In this document: in pieces, positions 7,664 through 17,495 of the stretch
Layout of the letters: each line of letters starts with the position of its first letter
Position numbering within the stretch: the first letter of the stretch is position 1
Origin: a virus
Virus record (IMG/VR): IMGVR_UViG_3300025536_000010
Location: 124,001-188,000 of that record
Length of the DNA stretch: 64,000 bases
Direction: 5' to 3' (one strand)
Translations under genes and position numbers: made by a program
The notes under the pieces: model-generated
Told to the model about the DNA's origin: nothing
Seen by the model: only the letters and a program-made list of their open reading frames with translations
The model's database searches: none

Positions 7664-9190
7664 ATGCCGTACAAGTTCCCCGCTTCGGACCTCGATTCCG
7701 CCCAAACGCTGCTGGCCTCGGTCGGTGGCTTCTGGAACGGCGTCTACCAGGGTTCCTTCCTGGTCGAGAGCCTGCTCTACGCCCGCGCCCGGTTAGAGGA
7801 ACAGACCCACCTCGACTTCCTGGAACTGCTGGCCTCGGTCAGCCGTTTCAAACTGCCGGTCTTCCATACGGACGTCTGGTACTTGCTGACGCTCAAAGAG
7901 AGCGAGCGGAACCAGGCCGAGGCCAACCTGGCTAAGTTCGACGGCACTTACACCTTCGAGAGCGGTATCGAGTACGACGTGCCGGTGGACACAGAGTTCC
8001 ACGTTTGGCAACTGCCCGCGGGCTTAGTGAACTTCAACCTGGCGCTCAACCGTATCACGGCTTCCAGCGTTAGCCTGGCCAAAGGCGTCGATTACTTCCT
8101 CAAAGACGGGGCCGTCTGGTTCCGCCAGAACCCCTTCGAGAACGACTTGGTCGCCAAGCGCGAGGTCTTCGAGGACGGCGTCATCACCGACCGCGAATGC
8201 GGCCTGTGGCTCTATCGCGGGCAGTGGGACTGGGACGCGGTCTACACCCAGTTCTCCTACGCGCTGGGTATGAAACTCAAGTCCTCCCAGGCTGCCAAGG
8301 ATCTCGTCAACGCGATCTTCGACGCCCTCACCCTGGGCTGCACCGACCGCTACCTCAACCGGGCCTTCTCGGCTGTCTGCGGCGTACCCTTGGCCAAGGG
8401 CGCGGAGACGGTCGAGCACACCTACACCGACCGCCGCGGCCTTTGGGTCGTAACGGACAAAAACGTCTATCGCTTCCACCAGGACGCCAACCTGCTTGTC
8501 GACGTCGGCGACGCCCTGGTCGAGGGCCAGGCGCTCACGGACGCCCTCCGCTTTTTCGAGTTCGGCCGCGGCCAGGTGCCCAGCGAGATCCGGGCGCTGT
8601 CGGTCGGCAAGGGTCTGCTAGCCGAAGGCTATTTCCAAGATCTCGTTTTCGAGAACAAAGAAGTCTCCACGGAGATCGACGAGGACCAGACCTGGACCCG
8701 CCTGACTTTCGAGGTCGGCGGTTTTCCGCTCGACGTGCAAAAGTTCTGGGACGACGTTCACCGCAAGGGCGTGGAGAGCGGACAGACCCTGGCCATGCTC
8801 CTGGACCGGCGGACCAACAAGACGGGCCAGCCCAAGGCGGCAGCGTTACCGCTGACGATCAACCCGCTGGGTTTCTTGCTCCAGAACGTGTTCCGCAACA
8901 ACCTCTTTGTGGTCCTGATCCGAGCCAACTGCCTCGGCCCTGATGCCTTGGGGCTCCAGCATGCCCGTTTCCTGCGCCGGATTCTGCCGCCGCACACCTG
9001 CTGTATCGTGCTGGCGCAGCTAGAAGCGACCGATGAGGTTACTATGGACGGACCAGGAGATGAAACAACTCCCGGTTACGAGGAAGACCTGGGCGTCTTC
9101 CTGGGACTCACCAACACCGAAGAAGTCGAAGGCCCGGACCAGATCGAAGAAGAACTGCGTGTCTTCCAGATCAACGGCCGCTGCCAATAG
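7664..9190 (+). CDS. Putative tail/baseplate structural protein
   Basis: 508 residues from ATG 7664 (an in-frame GTG at 7649 lies inside the repeat element and is less likely). The N-terminal 60 residues are helical with a LYARARLEEQTHLDFLELLASVSRF segment, the middle is mixed alpha/beta, and the C-terminus is acidic. No enzyme motif is seen. Length, position among virion genes and even codon use suggest a large tail or baseplate component. The family is not recognised. Confidence 0.55.
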   Translation: MPYKFPASDLDSAQTLLASVGGFWNGVYQGSFLVESLLYARARLEEQTHLDFLELLASVSRFKLPVFHTDVWYLLTLKESERNQAEANLAKFDGTYTFESGIEYDVPVDTEFHVWQLPAGLVNFNLALNRITASSVSLAKGVDYFLKDGAVWFRQNPFENDLVAKREVFEDGVITDRECGLWLYRGQWDWDAVYTQFSYALGMKLKSSQAAKDLVNAIFDALTLGCTDRYLNRAFSAVCGVPLAKGAETVEHTYTDRRGLWVVTDKNVYRFHQDANLLVDVGDALVEGQALTDALRFFEFGRGQVPSEIRALSVGKGLLAEGYFQDLVFENKEVSTEIDEDQTWTRLTFEVGGFPLDVQKFWDDVHRKGVESGQTLAMLLDRRTNKTGQPKAAALPLTINPLGFLLQNVFRNNLFVVLIRANCLGPDALGLQHARFLRRILPPHTCCIVLAQLEATDEVTMDGPGDETTPGYEEDLGVFLGLTNTEEVEGPDQIEEELRVFQINGRCQ

Positions 9191-9203
9191 CGAGGAGGGA
9201 GCC

Positions 9204-9863
9204 ATGCTGGAGGTACTGCCGCTGCCCGAAGGCCGTGTCCGTATTCACCGCGTCCAGGAGTTCACCTTCCGCGACCGGGTACGGAACATGCTCCGGGAGC
9301 GCATACCTGACCCGGCCGCGGGTTATCGCCCGCACGGCTGGACCCCGTTGACCGACTTCGTGCCCAACGCCATCCTCTACGAGTGGGGAGCCGTCGTCGG
9401 CAACCTGCTGGCCAAGAAAGGGCAGCAGTACGGCATCGGCGGCATGTACATCGAGTTCGAGAACGTCGCCGACCCCGACGACGCCGTGGTAGAGCCGGAT
9501 TTCTCACGCGACGCCGACCAGGGCATCGACTACTACAACGACCTGGGCGAAAGCCCTGACCGGGATTACCTGCGGGTGCCCCTGATCGCCGCCTATCTCC
9601 AGTCGAGCGACGAGACAAAGTACCCCAAAGGCAACGAGGTCGTTTTCTTCGCTCAGACCTCTGGCGTGGAAGGCGTCCACGGCAAGCCGTTCTCCGACGC
9701 CGACAACAGCAAAGCATTCGGCGGTGCTCTGGTGGCCTTCGTTGACGAGGCCGATCACACGCGCGATTTGGTCCTGAGCCGCTTCTACCTCGACTCAGGG
9801 AGTCAGCAGGTGAAGCTGCCCACATCCCAGATAGGTTACGAATGGCGACTCCGTCTGAAATGA
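9204..9863 (+). CDS. Hypothetical virion-region protein
   Basis: 219 residues; ATG 9204 follows GAGGAGGGAGCC. The N-terminal half contains a WTPLTDFVPNAILYEWG segment and a Gly-rich loop; the C-terminal part is beta-rich with VVFFAQTSG and a FYLDSG..QVKLPTSQIGYEW ending. This kind of C-terminus is common in phage tail or fibre accessory proteins. The stop lies 22 bases inside the next small gene. Confidence 0.5.
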   Translation: MLEVLPLPEGRVRIHRVQEFTFRDRVRNMLRERIPDPAAGYRPHGWTPLTDFVPNAILYEWGAVVGNLLAKKGQQYGIGGMYIEFENVADPDDAVVEPDFSRDADQGIDYYNDLGESPDRDYLRVPLIAAYLQSSDETKYPKGNEVVFFAQTSGVEGVHGKPFSDADNSKAFGGALVAFVDEADHTRDLVLSRFYLDSGSQQVKLPTSQIGYEWRLRLK

Positions 9864-10081
9864 ACGACGACCTGCGGCCCGAGTACGACCTGAGCAAACT
9901 GATGCGGTTGCCGTCCGAGAAATTCCGCAAAATGCAGCCCAAGGAAGTACCGACCTGGCACTTCATCAAAACCCTGTTTGACCGGCTGACGCCGGACGAG
10001 CGCAGCAAGGTGGTCGGCGACTGGTGCAAAGCCTGCTGGAGGAACCCAGCAGCCGCCTGCAACTGCACGCGGGACGACTAA
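9842..10081 (+). CDS. Small hypothetical protein with C-terminal Cys cluster
   Basis: 79 residues. It is helical, with WCKACWRNPAAACNCTRDD at the C-terminus holding four Cys, a possible metal site. It overlaps the preceding gene by 22 bases and precedes the 611-residue gene by 15. The ribosome binding site is weak. Confidence 0.5.
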   Translation: MATPSEMNDDLRPEYDLSKLMRLPSEKFRKMQPKEVPTWHFIKTLFDRLTPDERSKVVGDWCKACWRNPAAACNCTRDD

Positions 10082-10096
10082 CAAGGAGGGGCACGG

Positions 10097-11932
10097 ATGT
10101 CCTTTGAACGCTTCCTCACACTGGTACAGGAGAGGGACCGGGTTAAAGCCGGGACGGTCAACAAACCGCTCCGCACCACGGACCAGAACGTCCGTTACCT
10201 GTGGGACGTCCTCCAGGCCGCCGGCATCGGCTCGACCGTCTACCTGCACCGGCAGACGGTGGAGCCCGAAGTCCACAAGGGCATGGCTGTCTGGCTCAAC
10301 CCGGACACCACGCGCTTCGAGCGCTGCCTGGCCTTCGCTGACGTCGACGGCGCCACGGGCGTCGTTTACACGGCCAACTCGGCTCAGGTCTGGGGCGTCG
10401 TCACGGAGAAGATCAACGCCACGCTGGCCGAGATCCTCTTGTTCGGCGTTGTTGACCTGAACCTGTCCGAAGCCGTTGCCGACAGCGACGACCTGGGGCC
10501 GGGCGTCTACTACCTCTCGTCCAGCCAGCCCGGCAAGCTGACGCGGCAGAAGCCACCTGTCTCGGTGGCCGTGCTGCGCGCCACCACGGACGGCAAGGTG
10601 TTCGTGATGCCGCAGTTCGTGGACTTCCTCGACCGGCACACGCACTACCGTTTCAGCTTGACCTGCGCCCCGGCTGGTGACACGACGCCGCCGGCTCCGG
10701 GCGGCACACACGCGATCACCAGCCCCAACGTCCTGACGCAAGGTTGGCTGCCGGCTGGACACAGCAGCTTCAACGGTAAAGCCCCGCCCGGAGCCGTCTT
10801 TGGCTACAACCTGGAAGCACACACGGCCCTCAAGAACCTGTGGCCGCCTCAACCGTTCAACAACGCCTACCTGGAGTTCGACCGCGGCGAAGACTCGGCC
10901 CTGGGCTTCATCGGCGTGCCGCTGGGCAGCAACGGCCTGTGCGTCGCCGACCGTTATGGCATCTGGTGGATGTCCAACTGCTACGGGGACGTGCCCTGGC
11001 CTACAGCGCTCGACACCGAAACGTCTGACAGCTACTCGGACTCTTCCGATGTGGAGTGCCCGCGGCATCTCCAGATGGCCATGCAGCTGTGGTTCACCAA
11101 GATCAATTTTGCCACCGACTTGACGTCGGTACTGTCGCTGCATTCGGGCGACAACCGCATCCGAGTCCGCTGCTACGGCAAGCCTGACCAGGTGGCCAGC
11201 ACCGGGCACCTAGAACTGTTCCTCAACCTGAACCTGGTGGTCAAGGACGACCAGCCTGGCTACCTGGCTTTCAAAGACTTCGACCCGGAGAAAGCAGAGT
11301 TCAAACGCGGCCCGGTGGTGGAAGGCTTCTACAAGCTCTCCAACAACGTCACCCTGGTCGGCACCAAAGTCGGCGAGCGCGAGATCGGTGACACCACCTA
11401 CGATCTCTACCAGGGCTTGGTCGGTATCGCTGTGGCCCCGGAAGAGACGCTCGAACTGCCGGTGCAGCTGGTACGGCTCAAAGGCGTCGAGGAAGACTTC
11501 TTCCAGGATCTGATGTATCTGGCCTTCCGCCCAGCTGTCCAGGAGGAATACCGCGCCAAGCTCGTCGTGCCGTCGGATCTAGCTATCCCCAACCCGCAGA
11601 TGAAGATCCGCATGGCGATTATGGGCCGCGCGGCCGGCACGCTGCCGGTCCTCACGGTAACGGCGCGCCGTGCCGCCAGACCCGAGGACGGCCTGGGTAC
11701 GCCGCTGTCCCTGCCGCTGACTGGCGCAGAGTTCTCGGTCACCATCGACACCCAGGGCGTACTGACCCTGGCAAACCAATACGTCGAGGCCGAGAGCGAA
11801 CCGTTTGACGTCGCGCCAGGGGATACAGTGTTTTTCACCGTCAGGCGCCTGGCCACGGACGGCTACGGAGCCGACGTGGGTATCCTGCGGCAGTCGGGCA
11901 TTTTGCTTTCAGGAGAAGACGATGAGGATTAG
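10097..11932 (+). CDS. Large putative virion surface protein
   Basis: 611 residues, start after AAGGAGGGGCACGG. No signal peptide. It is mostly beta-structured with Gly/Pro-rich turns, a Pro/Thr linker near residues 195-210 (DTTPPAPGGTH) and a Ser/Asp-rich acidic loop near 308-320 (SDSYSDSSD). The C-terminal third resembles an immunoglobulin-like or carbohydrate-binding beta domain (VTIDTQGVLTLANQ, VFFTVRRLA). No exact family is recognised. Order in the operon suggests a tail fibre or whisker. Confidence 0.5.
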   Translation: MSFERFLTLVQERDRVKAGTVNKPLRTTDQNVRYLWDVLQAAGIGSTVYLHRQTVEPEVHKGMAVWLNPDTTRFERCLAFADVDGATGVVYTANSAQVWGVVTEKINATLAEILLFGVVDLNLSEAVADSDDLGPGVYYLSSSQPGKLTRQKPPVSVAVLRATTDGKVFVMPQFVDFLDRHTHYRFSLTCAPAGDTTPPAPGGTHAITSPNVLTQGWLPAGHSSFNGKAPPGAVFGYNLEAHTALKNLWPPQPFNNAYLEFDRGEDSALGFIGVPLGSNGLCVADRYGIWWMSNCYGDVPWPTALDTETSDSYSDSSDVECPRHLQMAMQLWFTKINFATDLTSVLSLHSGDNRIRVRCYGKPDQVASTGHLELFLNLNLVVKDDQPGYLAFKDFDPEKAEFKRGPVVEGFYKLSNNVTLVGTKVGEREIGDTTYDLYQGLVGIAVAPEETLELPVQLVRLKGVEEDFFQDLMYLAFRPAVQEEYRAKLVVPSDLAIPNPQMKIRMAIMGRAAGTLPVLTVTARRAARPEDGLGTPLSLPLTGAEFSVTIDTQGVLTLANQYVEAESEPFDVAPGDTVFFTVRRLATDGYGADVGILRQSGILLSGEDDED

Positions 11933-12152
11933 CAACATCCTGGGGCCAGACGGCAAACCGTACGAGGTGCCGGACCCAAAACCTGAGTTCTTGCTGGAGT
12001 TCTACGTCTACGAGACAGGGAGCTTCGTTGACCCCTACTTGAGAGTTGCACCATGTCCTACTGGAACGGTTGGCCCCGAGAATGGGACTACAACGAGAAG
12101 CTCATCTGGCGAGCCCTCAGAGCCCTCCAGCGCTTCCCCGACAAGTGGCTAA
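11922..12152 (+). CDS. Small hypothetical protein, C-terminus in an overlap
   Basis: 76 residues; ATG 11922 has a good AGGAGAAG leader and overlaps the previous stop by 11 bases. Residues 1-44 look natural (ILGPDGKPYEVPDPKPEFLL). The last 33 are Ser/Thr/Gly/Pro-rich and read through the next gene in another frame. Either the true stop was lost or the tail is functional low complexity. Confidence 0.45.
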   Translation: MRISNILGPDGKPYEVPDPKPEFLLEFYVYETGSFVDPYLRVAPCPTGTVGPENGTTTRSSSGEPSEPSSASPTSG

Positions 12153-12454
12153 GCGCGAGGACCGTTACCGCCCTTATGGACCCGCCCTGCCACCGGAGTC
12201 ACGGCCGCGGCTTCTGCCGGGCGCTGTACAAGATGGGCTACCTCGACCGCGACGACTGCGGCCACTATCGGGTGAACGCGCTCGGCGTACGGCACAGCCG
12301 CATGAACGACGAAGTACGCGAGTTGATGCGGCGGCGGGCTTACCGGCCCGTGCCGCTGCCGGAGGGTCTGGAGCACCTGTTCACGGACGAATCCCAGGCG
12401 CTCAGCAAGGCGCGGAAGGAGAGCACGGATGCCTCTCGGGCACTGGAACGTTGA
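12053..12454 (+). CDS. Winged-helix-like DNA-binding protein (putative)
   Basis: 133 residues. Residues 15-75 suggest a winged helix: two helices, WLSARTVTALMDPPCHRSHGRGFCRALYKMGYLDRDDCGHYRVNALG with a helix, a recognition-like helix and a beta hairpin (shown here in part: RGFCRALYKMGYLDRDD). The C-terminus is charged. It overlaps 100 bases of the preceding small gene and 26 of the next. The ribosome binding site is weak (GAGAGTTGCACC). It may regulate the fibre genes that follow. Confidence 0.55.
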   Translation: MSYWNGWPREWDYNEKLIWRALRALQRFPDKWLSARTVTALMDPPCHRSHGRGFCRALYKMGYLDRDDCGHYRVNALGVRHSRMNDEVRELMRRRAYRPVPLPEGLEHLFTDESQALSKARKESTDASRALER

Positions 12455-13385
12455 ATGGCTGAACCACAACAGCCAACGAAGCTACCCCCTGGCGGATGAC
12501 GCCAGCGGCCTCGACGACAGCGGGGACTTCGAGCTTCCTGACGACTTCATCGTCGAACTGGACCTGCCGGTCCACGCCGGCATGGACGTAGACCCGGCGC
12601 GCTTCTTCATCAAACACATCGGGGCCTACTCGACCGGCTACGCTGTCATCGTCGGCTACCAACCCTCTGCCGGTGACGCTATCACAGTTGCCTCCGCCCT
12701 GATTCCGCGCCAGACGCACGCACGCAACACGGCCTACGCCCTGGGCGGCATCGAGCCCTTTGACGACACCGTGGGCAAGCTCGTCATCGGCAAGCTCGAC
12801 AACATCGACGAGCAGCCACCAGGCTACTGGAACTTCTCGCTGGAGAACGCCAGACTGGAACCCGACGCTGTCCGGCCGATCATTCGCGGTGTCTCCAGCG
12901 TCGTCTGCGTCAACGGCGACCAACGCTCGCTGCCGCTGCGTGGTGTGCTCGAACTCCAGGCCGGGCAGAACATGCAAATCATCCCGATCCTAGTGAGCGG
13001 GCAAGACCCAATCATTCGTTTCAACGCCATCGACGGCGAGGGTACAATCGACGAGTGCGTCTGCGAGGGCGACGCGGCTCCCACGGACCCGATCAAGCGC
13101 ATCAACGGCGTCGCCCCGACGCCTACCGGCGACTTCAACATCATCGGCACGGACTGCCTCCAGATCGAAGTGATCGCCAACGGTATTCGCCTGGTCGATA
13201 AATGCTCGGCCCCGTGTTGCGACTGCAAAGACCTGGAACGCATCACCCGCGACCTGGAACGCCTCAACAGTCAGGCCGCAACCGTCAACGACTTCGTCGA
13301 ACGCCTCCGAGACTCGGTCAACACGTTCGACCTGATCGTCCTCGGGTCCAAACTGGGCGACCGCGGCTGCGTCACCTGCGAATAG
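12429..13385 (+). CDS. Virion surface protein, family A paralogue 1
   Basis: 318 residues, start after AAGGAGAGCACGG. Its N-terminus (WNVEWLNHNSQRSYPLADDA, then DDSGDFELPDDFIVELDL) shares the pattern W-x-N-x-R-Y-P-L-x-x-A...D-x-G...LP-x-x-x-x-D-L with the genes at 14959, 16656 and 17510, so these are tandem paralogues. The middle is beta-rich; a Cys-rich segment (CSAPCCDCKDL) lies near residues 256-266, followed by a coiled helix (about 266-300). Ends CVTCE. Likely a fibre or decoration protein; cysteines may cross-link or bind metal. Confidence 0.55.
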   Translation: MPLGHWNVEWLNHNSQRSYPLADDASGLDDSGDFELPDDFIVELDLPVHAGMDVDPARFFIKHIGAYSTGYAVIVGYQPSAGDAITVASALIPRQTHARNTAYALGGIEPFDDTVGKLVIGKLDNIDEQPPGYWNFSLENARLEPDAVRPIIRGVSSVVCVNGDQRSLPLRGVLELQAGQNMQIIPILVSGQDPIIRFNAIDGEGTIDECVCEGDAAPTDPIKRINGVAPTPTGDFNIIGTDCLQIEVIANGIRLVDKCSAPCCDCKDLERITRDLERLNSQAATVNDFVERLRDSVNTFDLIVLGSKLGDRGCVTCE

Positions 13386-13394
13386 GAGGCCAAG

Positions 13395-14948
13395 ATGTCG
13401 CACCCCTTCGGCCGCCAACCTATCGGCCCCAACCAGCCGCCCGGCGGCGGTACAAACTATCCGTTTGTTGCGCCCGAGGACGATGTGCGCCAACTCCTCG
13501 GCGACTTCTACCTGTCTTACGAGGACGACACCTGCGCCTTCGCGCTACCGCTGCGCGTCACCTGGCTCTACGGCTTCGGCGACAACGTCGTGGCTGCGCC
13601 GTCTGGTACGCCCACGCCGGTCCACGCCCAAGACCTGGTCGTCAAAGACGCTGAGGGCGTTACGGTCTTCGACTCGACCCAAGCGGTCGATTTCAAGACG
13701 ACGGTCTGGGGCGGGCGCCTGCTGGTACTGGAGTGGACCACGGAGACACAGGTCTGCCGCTGCACTGTCCACACCGCCTGGGACGCCGAGGATACGCCGC
13801 TGACCTACGACAACCACATCGTCCCGGAGAACGGCGAACTCGACGCCCGGACCTACAACCGTCTGCCCGGCCGTGTAAAAGCGTTTCGAGTCGGCCTCCA
13901 GACGATCACCGGCAACGTCCAGTTCGACGCCGGTTTCAACATGGCTATCGCCGGCAGCAGCACGCCGCGCACGGATGGCACGTTGTTCGTCGACCGCGTC
14001 GACATGGACGCCGTCCCCGGCGCCGGGCTCGGTCGCCAACCAGGCTGCGAGGAAGCCGAGGTCGTCACGCGGCTCATTAACGCAATCGGCCCCGACAAGG
14101 GCGGCAACTTCATAATCGAACTGGATGAGTGCTACCGCGGGCAGCTAGCCGCTTTCGCCCAGGATACCGAAGACGGGCGCACCGCCGAGTACGGCGCTGA
14201 CATCTACACGGACGAAGAGGCCAAAAGCGCACTGAGAATCTTCAACGACTGCCAACCGTGCTGCCCCTGCGATTACTACGTCCGCACCTACAAGGGCCTC
14301 AAGCGCGTCTGGGACAAGTGGAAAACGGCCGGCGTGGCCGCCGAAGAGGTCCGCGACCTCTACAAGGACAACGTCAACCGCTGGGAGGAACAGCGGCAAT
14401 GCCGCATTGAGCACCCGGCACGACTGGTCGTCAGCGCCGACAAGCAGTGCCGTGTGTTCGTGGGTGGCACCTACTGTAACTTCTCGAAATGCTGTCTGCG
14501 GGACATCGAGTTCCGTTTCACGTTCGAGTGGATACGCAACGGGCAAACAGAACCCGAGCCGGTCCATGACCTGCGCGTGTTCGATTCTTTTGTGAACGCC
14601 AGTTACACCGAAGGGGAGGAGCCGATCACGCCGCTGGTGACTGCCTCAACCGTCCGTTTCCTGATCGACTACGCGGACCCGCAGGCGATCACCCTGGTCA
14701 AGTTCCGGGTCTGCATCACCTGCGAGCGCGGCGACACGCTCAAGGTGTGGTTCAGTGTCCACGTCCCTGACCCTGGCCTGGACGCAGCCGGCGAGCCGTG
14801 CGAGTTGCCAGTGATAGAGATCCCGGCGCACCTGATCGAGATCTGGCTGAACGACGGGTTGCCGGAGCCCGAGCCAGCACGGGCGCTCGTAGTGAAGCTC
14901 GCACCGCTCGACCCAGTCAACCCGGTTTCCAGCTGCGTCGTTTGCTAA
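13395..14948 (+). CDS. Virion surface protein, family A paralogue 2 (divergent)
   Basis: 517 residues, start after TAGGAGGCCAAG. The N-terminus keeps a shorter version of the shared pattern (NYPF, then LLGDFYLSYEDD). A Cys-rich stretch (CQPCCPCDYY, near residue 290) followed by a helix parallels the CSAPCCDCKDL element of the preceding paralogue, so the two probably share that module. The C-terminal 200 residues look like two immunoglobulin-like beta domains. No enzyme motif. Confidence 0.55.
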   Translation: MSHPFGRQPIGPNQPPGGGTNYPFVAPEDDVRQLLGDFYLSYEDDTCAFALPLRVTWLYGFGDNVVAAPSGTPTPVHAQDLVVKDAEGVTVFDSTQAVDFKTTVWGGRLLVLEWTTETQVCRCTVHTAWDAEDTPLTYDNHIVPENGELDARTYNRLPGRVKAFRVGLQTITGNVQFDAGFNMAIAGSSTPRTDGTLFVDRVDMDAVPGAGLGRQPGCEEAEVVTRLINAIGPDKGGNFIIELDECYRGQLAAFAQDTEDGRTAEYGADIYTDEEAKSALRIFNDCQPCCPCDYYVRTYKGLKRVWDKWKTAGVAAEEVRDLYKDNVNRWEEQRQCRIEHPARLVVSADKQCRVFVGGTYCNFSKCCLRDIEFRFTFEWIRNGQTEPEPVHDLRVFDSFVNASYTEGEEPITPLVTASTVRFLIDYADPQAITLVKFRVCITCERGDTLKVWFSVHVPDPGLDAAGEPCELPVIEIPAHLIEIWLNDGLPEPEPARALVVKLAPLDPVNPVSSCVVC

Positions 14949-14958
14949 GGAGGCGTCG

Positions 14959-16656
14959 GTGCCGATTCGTAACCTACACTGGACCAACCGCAACGACGGG
15001 ATCAAATACCCCGTCGACGATCAGGCAACGGCCCTGGACGATGCCGGTGCGCTCCTGCCTTCGGAGATTCTCGCGGACTTGTTCCTACGCTGGCCGAAGC
15101 ACCTCGGCGACTACGCTTTCCTGTCGTCGGTCAGTGTCACGCGCTCCTTGGTCACCGTCACGATCCAGGCGGCCCGCACGCTCGACGACGAGGATTTCAC
15201 CCCGCTGGCCGTGCTGTCTGTCACCAAGCCGGTCCAGGACGGCCGCGTCTACGCGCTCCAGCCGCAGGTCCAAGGCGTCGGCGGCTGGGTCGTTTTCGGC
15301 CGCGGCGTCCAATTCGATCCAACAGACGGTCTGGTCTACCGTGGTCGTTTCTCCTCACCACGGCAAAGTCGCCTGGCGCCGCGCGCGGCTCGGCCTTACC
15401 GTGGCTTGCCCGTTCACAGCGCCCAGGTCCAAAACGCGGCCACCAGGCTAACAGGCGTAGTCCTGCTGCGCGGCGTCCTACCCGTGCGCGTGGTCAAAGA
15501 GGAGCGGACGATTGACGGCGTACTGCGCGACTGCATCGTCATCCGCCTGGTCGACGTGGCCGGCGTCGACGGTTTTGCCGTACCGGCGGCAGCCCGCGAG
15601 ATCTCCGGCTTCAAAGAAGCCAGTTCTTTTCAGGAGTTCGCCGGCCCCTGCGCCAACCGGCCCGAGTCTGGTACTTGCGGCACGCCGGAACCTATCGAGT
15701 TCGTCAACGCCGTGGCCCCTGACTGCAACGGCGTCCTCACCCTGGAGTTCCGCGGCTGCGCCGCCGTAGCCCAGGTCTTGGGGACGTGCGGCATTATCGT
15801 AGACTGCGACCTGGGCCTGGCCCGAGCCTGCTTGCCGCCCTATATCCCCAGCAGCGACGGCAAACTGCCCAGTGAATACGACCCCATTGTTGTCGAACCG
15901 CCCATCGACCCGCCGCCACCGGACCCAGAGCCCGGCGCGTCGGAGTCGTTGGTGGTACTGGGCGAATTGCCTTATATCGACTGCTTCCACGACGGCGTGG
16001 CCGATGACTTCGTGAACAAGTATGGCCTGTGGCAGCTGGTCGAGGACGACAGTCCCGCGACCATGTGTGACGACGAATCGGTGCCTGTGTCTGAGTCCCT
16101 ATCGGCGTCGACATCCGCGTCGGTCGGTAGTGAGCGCATCTTGCAAAGCCTGGAGGCGTACACGACAGCCAGCCGCAACATCACGGTCTGGGAGGGCTTT
16201 GACGACAGCACGGTCTACCGGCGGATCATGACCGACGTGAAACTGGCCCTCGGCCCGGCTGGGTCCAAAACCAACGCCGGCATCGTCCTCAACTACCGGC
16301 AGGCGTCGCCAAGCAGCACGGCCTACCTGTACCACCTGGTCGAGATCGACTACGAGACACAGGAGTTCCGCATTGTTCGCTTCAACGGCACTAACACTGT
16401 GCCAGTAGTCCCGGTGTCGGTGCCAGGTATCCACCCGGACGCCTGGTATCGGATCGACGTCAACGTCGTGCCTGGGGCGACGCCGGGGCAGATCACGATC
16501 ACGGCGCAGCTGACGTCCATCTCCGAGCCCGGCCTTATCGACGTCACGCTCAGCGTGACCGTCAACGATTACGGGACGACGCAGGGTCGGTTCGGTTTCC
16601 ACACCAACCGCGCCCTGGCTCGGTTCAGCTACTTCTACTTGCGGGAGTTTCCGTAA
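14959..16656 (+). CDS. Virion surface protein, family A paralogue 3, with lectin-like C-terminus
   Basis: 565 residues from GTG 14959, preceded by AAGGAGG. The N-terminus has the shared motif clearly (LHWTNRNDGIKYPVDDQA, DDAGALLP). A Pro/Asp linker lies near 305-325 and a Ser-rich tract (SESLSASTSASVGS) near 375-390. The last 170 residues resemble a LamG/concanavalin-like domain: a GFDDSTVYRRIM strand pattern, LYHLVEIDYETQEFRIVR, WYRIDVNVV and a final RFGFHTNRALARFSYFYL. This suggests sugar binding at the tail surface. Specificity is unknown. Confidence 0.6.
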   Translation: MPIRNLHWTNRNDGIKYPVDDQATALDDAGALLPSEILADLFLRWPKHLGDYAFLSSVSVTRSLVTVTIQAARTLDDEDFTPLAVLSVTKPVQDGRVYALQPQVQGVGGWVVFGRGVQFDPTDGLVYRGRFSSPRQSRLAPRAARPYRGLPVHSAQVQNAATRLTGVVLLRGVLPVRVVKEERTIDGVLRDCIVIRLVDVAGVDGFAVPAAAREISGFKEASSFQEFAGPCANRPESGTCGTPEPIEFVNAVAPDCNGVLTLEFRGCAAVAQVLGTCGIIVDCDLGLARACLPPYIPSSDGKLPSEYDPIVVEPPIDPPPPDPEPGASESLVVLGELPYIDCFHDGVADDFVNKYGLWQLVEDDSPATMCDDESVPVSESLSASTSASVGSERILQSLEAYTTASRNITVWEGFDDSTVYRRIMTDVKLALGPAGSKTNAGIVLNYRQASPSSTAYLYHLVEIDYETQEFRIVRFNGTNTVPVVPVSVPGIHPDAWYRIDVNVVPGATPGQITITAQLTSISEPGLIDVTLSVTVNDYGTTQGRFGFHTNRALARFSYFYLREFP

Positions 16657-17495
16657 TGGCCCAGATCCTGTTCCCAGAATGGCGCAGGCAGAACGAGCCG
16701 ACCAAGTATCCGCTGGCGGAACAGGCCACCATGACCGCCCTGGACGGTCGTGTGCTAGTCGAAGGTACGTTCCTGGACGCCGCCCTGTACCCTATCGGAG
16801 CCAAAGCCGGCGTCTACCTGGCAGCCGTCACGCTCGATCACCAGAACGCTGTCATGGAACTGGGCGACCCGTTCGACAAAGCCCTGGCCTCGGCCACCTT
16901 CTCCTTGGTTGACCCGCCGGACGAGGTCGTCTTCGTCGACCGTTACGGCAGGCCGGCAGGCGTTATCGTCAGTGAGTCGACCCGGCTGGGCATCTTTCAG
17001 TCCTGGGGCGTCGGCCGGCACGAGTTCGCTCAGGAAGGCTCCGAGTTTGCTGCCACCTGCGTTATACCCACACCAGAGGTCGGCGTGCGCGGCTTCCTCC
17101 TGGAGACGGGCGAGTTGTTCGTAGGGGACGTGTGGCTGGTAGGCAGCGACGGCGTCGTCTTGCGCACCACGAACATCTCGGTGCCGGCCAGCTGCGGGCA
17201 ACCGGAGCGCACCGTCCGAGCCATCCGCGTCGACATCGTCGGCGACCCACTATTTCGCCGCCGGCTGTGTCAGCCGAACGACCTGTTCGACACGCCACGG
17301 TTCGTACGCACGGTGCGCGTCGTCGGCCCCAACTACACCTTCGAGTGTCCGCCGGACGCCGCCGGCAACCTCATGTTGGCCGCTGGCAACGGCCTGGCGG
17401 CAGACACGGTATTGCGGATCGCTGTTACCCCCAACGGGCTCAAGATCGGCTCGGTCGGCGAGTCGCAGAGTACCGAGAACGTGAACGCCTTCTAA
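16656..17495 (+). CDS. Virion surface protein, family A paralogue 4
   Basis: 279 residues. TAATG overlap couples it to the preceding gene. The N-terminus FPEWRRQNEPTKYPLAEQA carries the family motif, followed by a beta-rich region; conserved short segments such as CQPNDLFDTPRFVRTVRVVGPNYTF may mark a second shared domain. No signal peptide. It ends at the TAA inside repeat-element copy 3. Confidence 0.55.
   Translation: MAQILFPEWRRQNEPTKYPLAEQATMTALDGRVLVEGTFLDAALYPIGAKAGVYLAAVTLDHQNAVMELGDPFDKALASATFSLVDPPDEVVFVDRYGRPAGVIVSESTRLGIFQSWGVGRHEFAQEGSEFAATCVIPTPEVGVRGFLLETGELFVGDVWLVGSDGVVLRTTNISVPASCGQPERTVRAIRVDIVGDPLFRRRLCQPNDLFDTPRFVRTVRVVGPNYTFECPPDAAGNLMLAAGNGLAADTVLRIAVTPNGLKIGSVGESQSTENVNAF

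Noticed and set aside
9836-11209. Long open frame on the minus strand (457 codons)
   Set aside because: Runs opposite the 611-residue gene with Val/Arg-rich shadow composition and no ribosome binding site; typical of GC-rich coding DNA.
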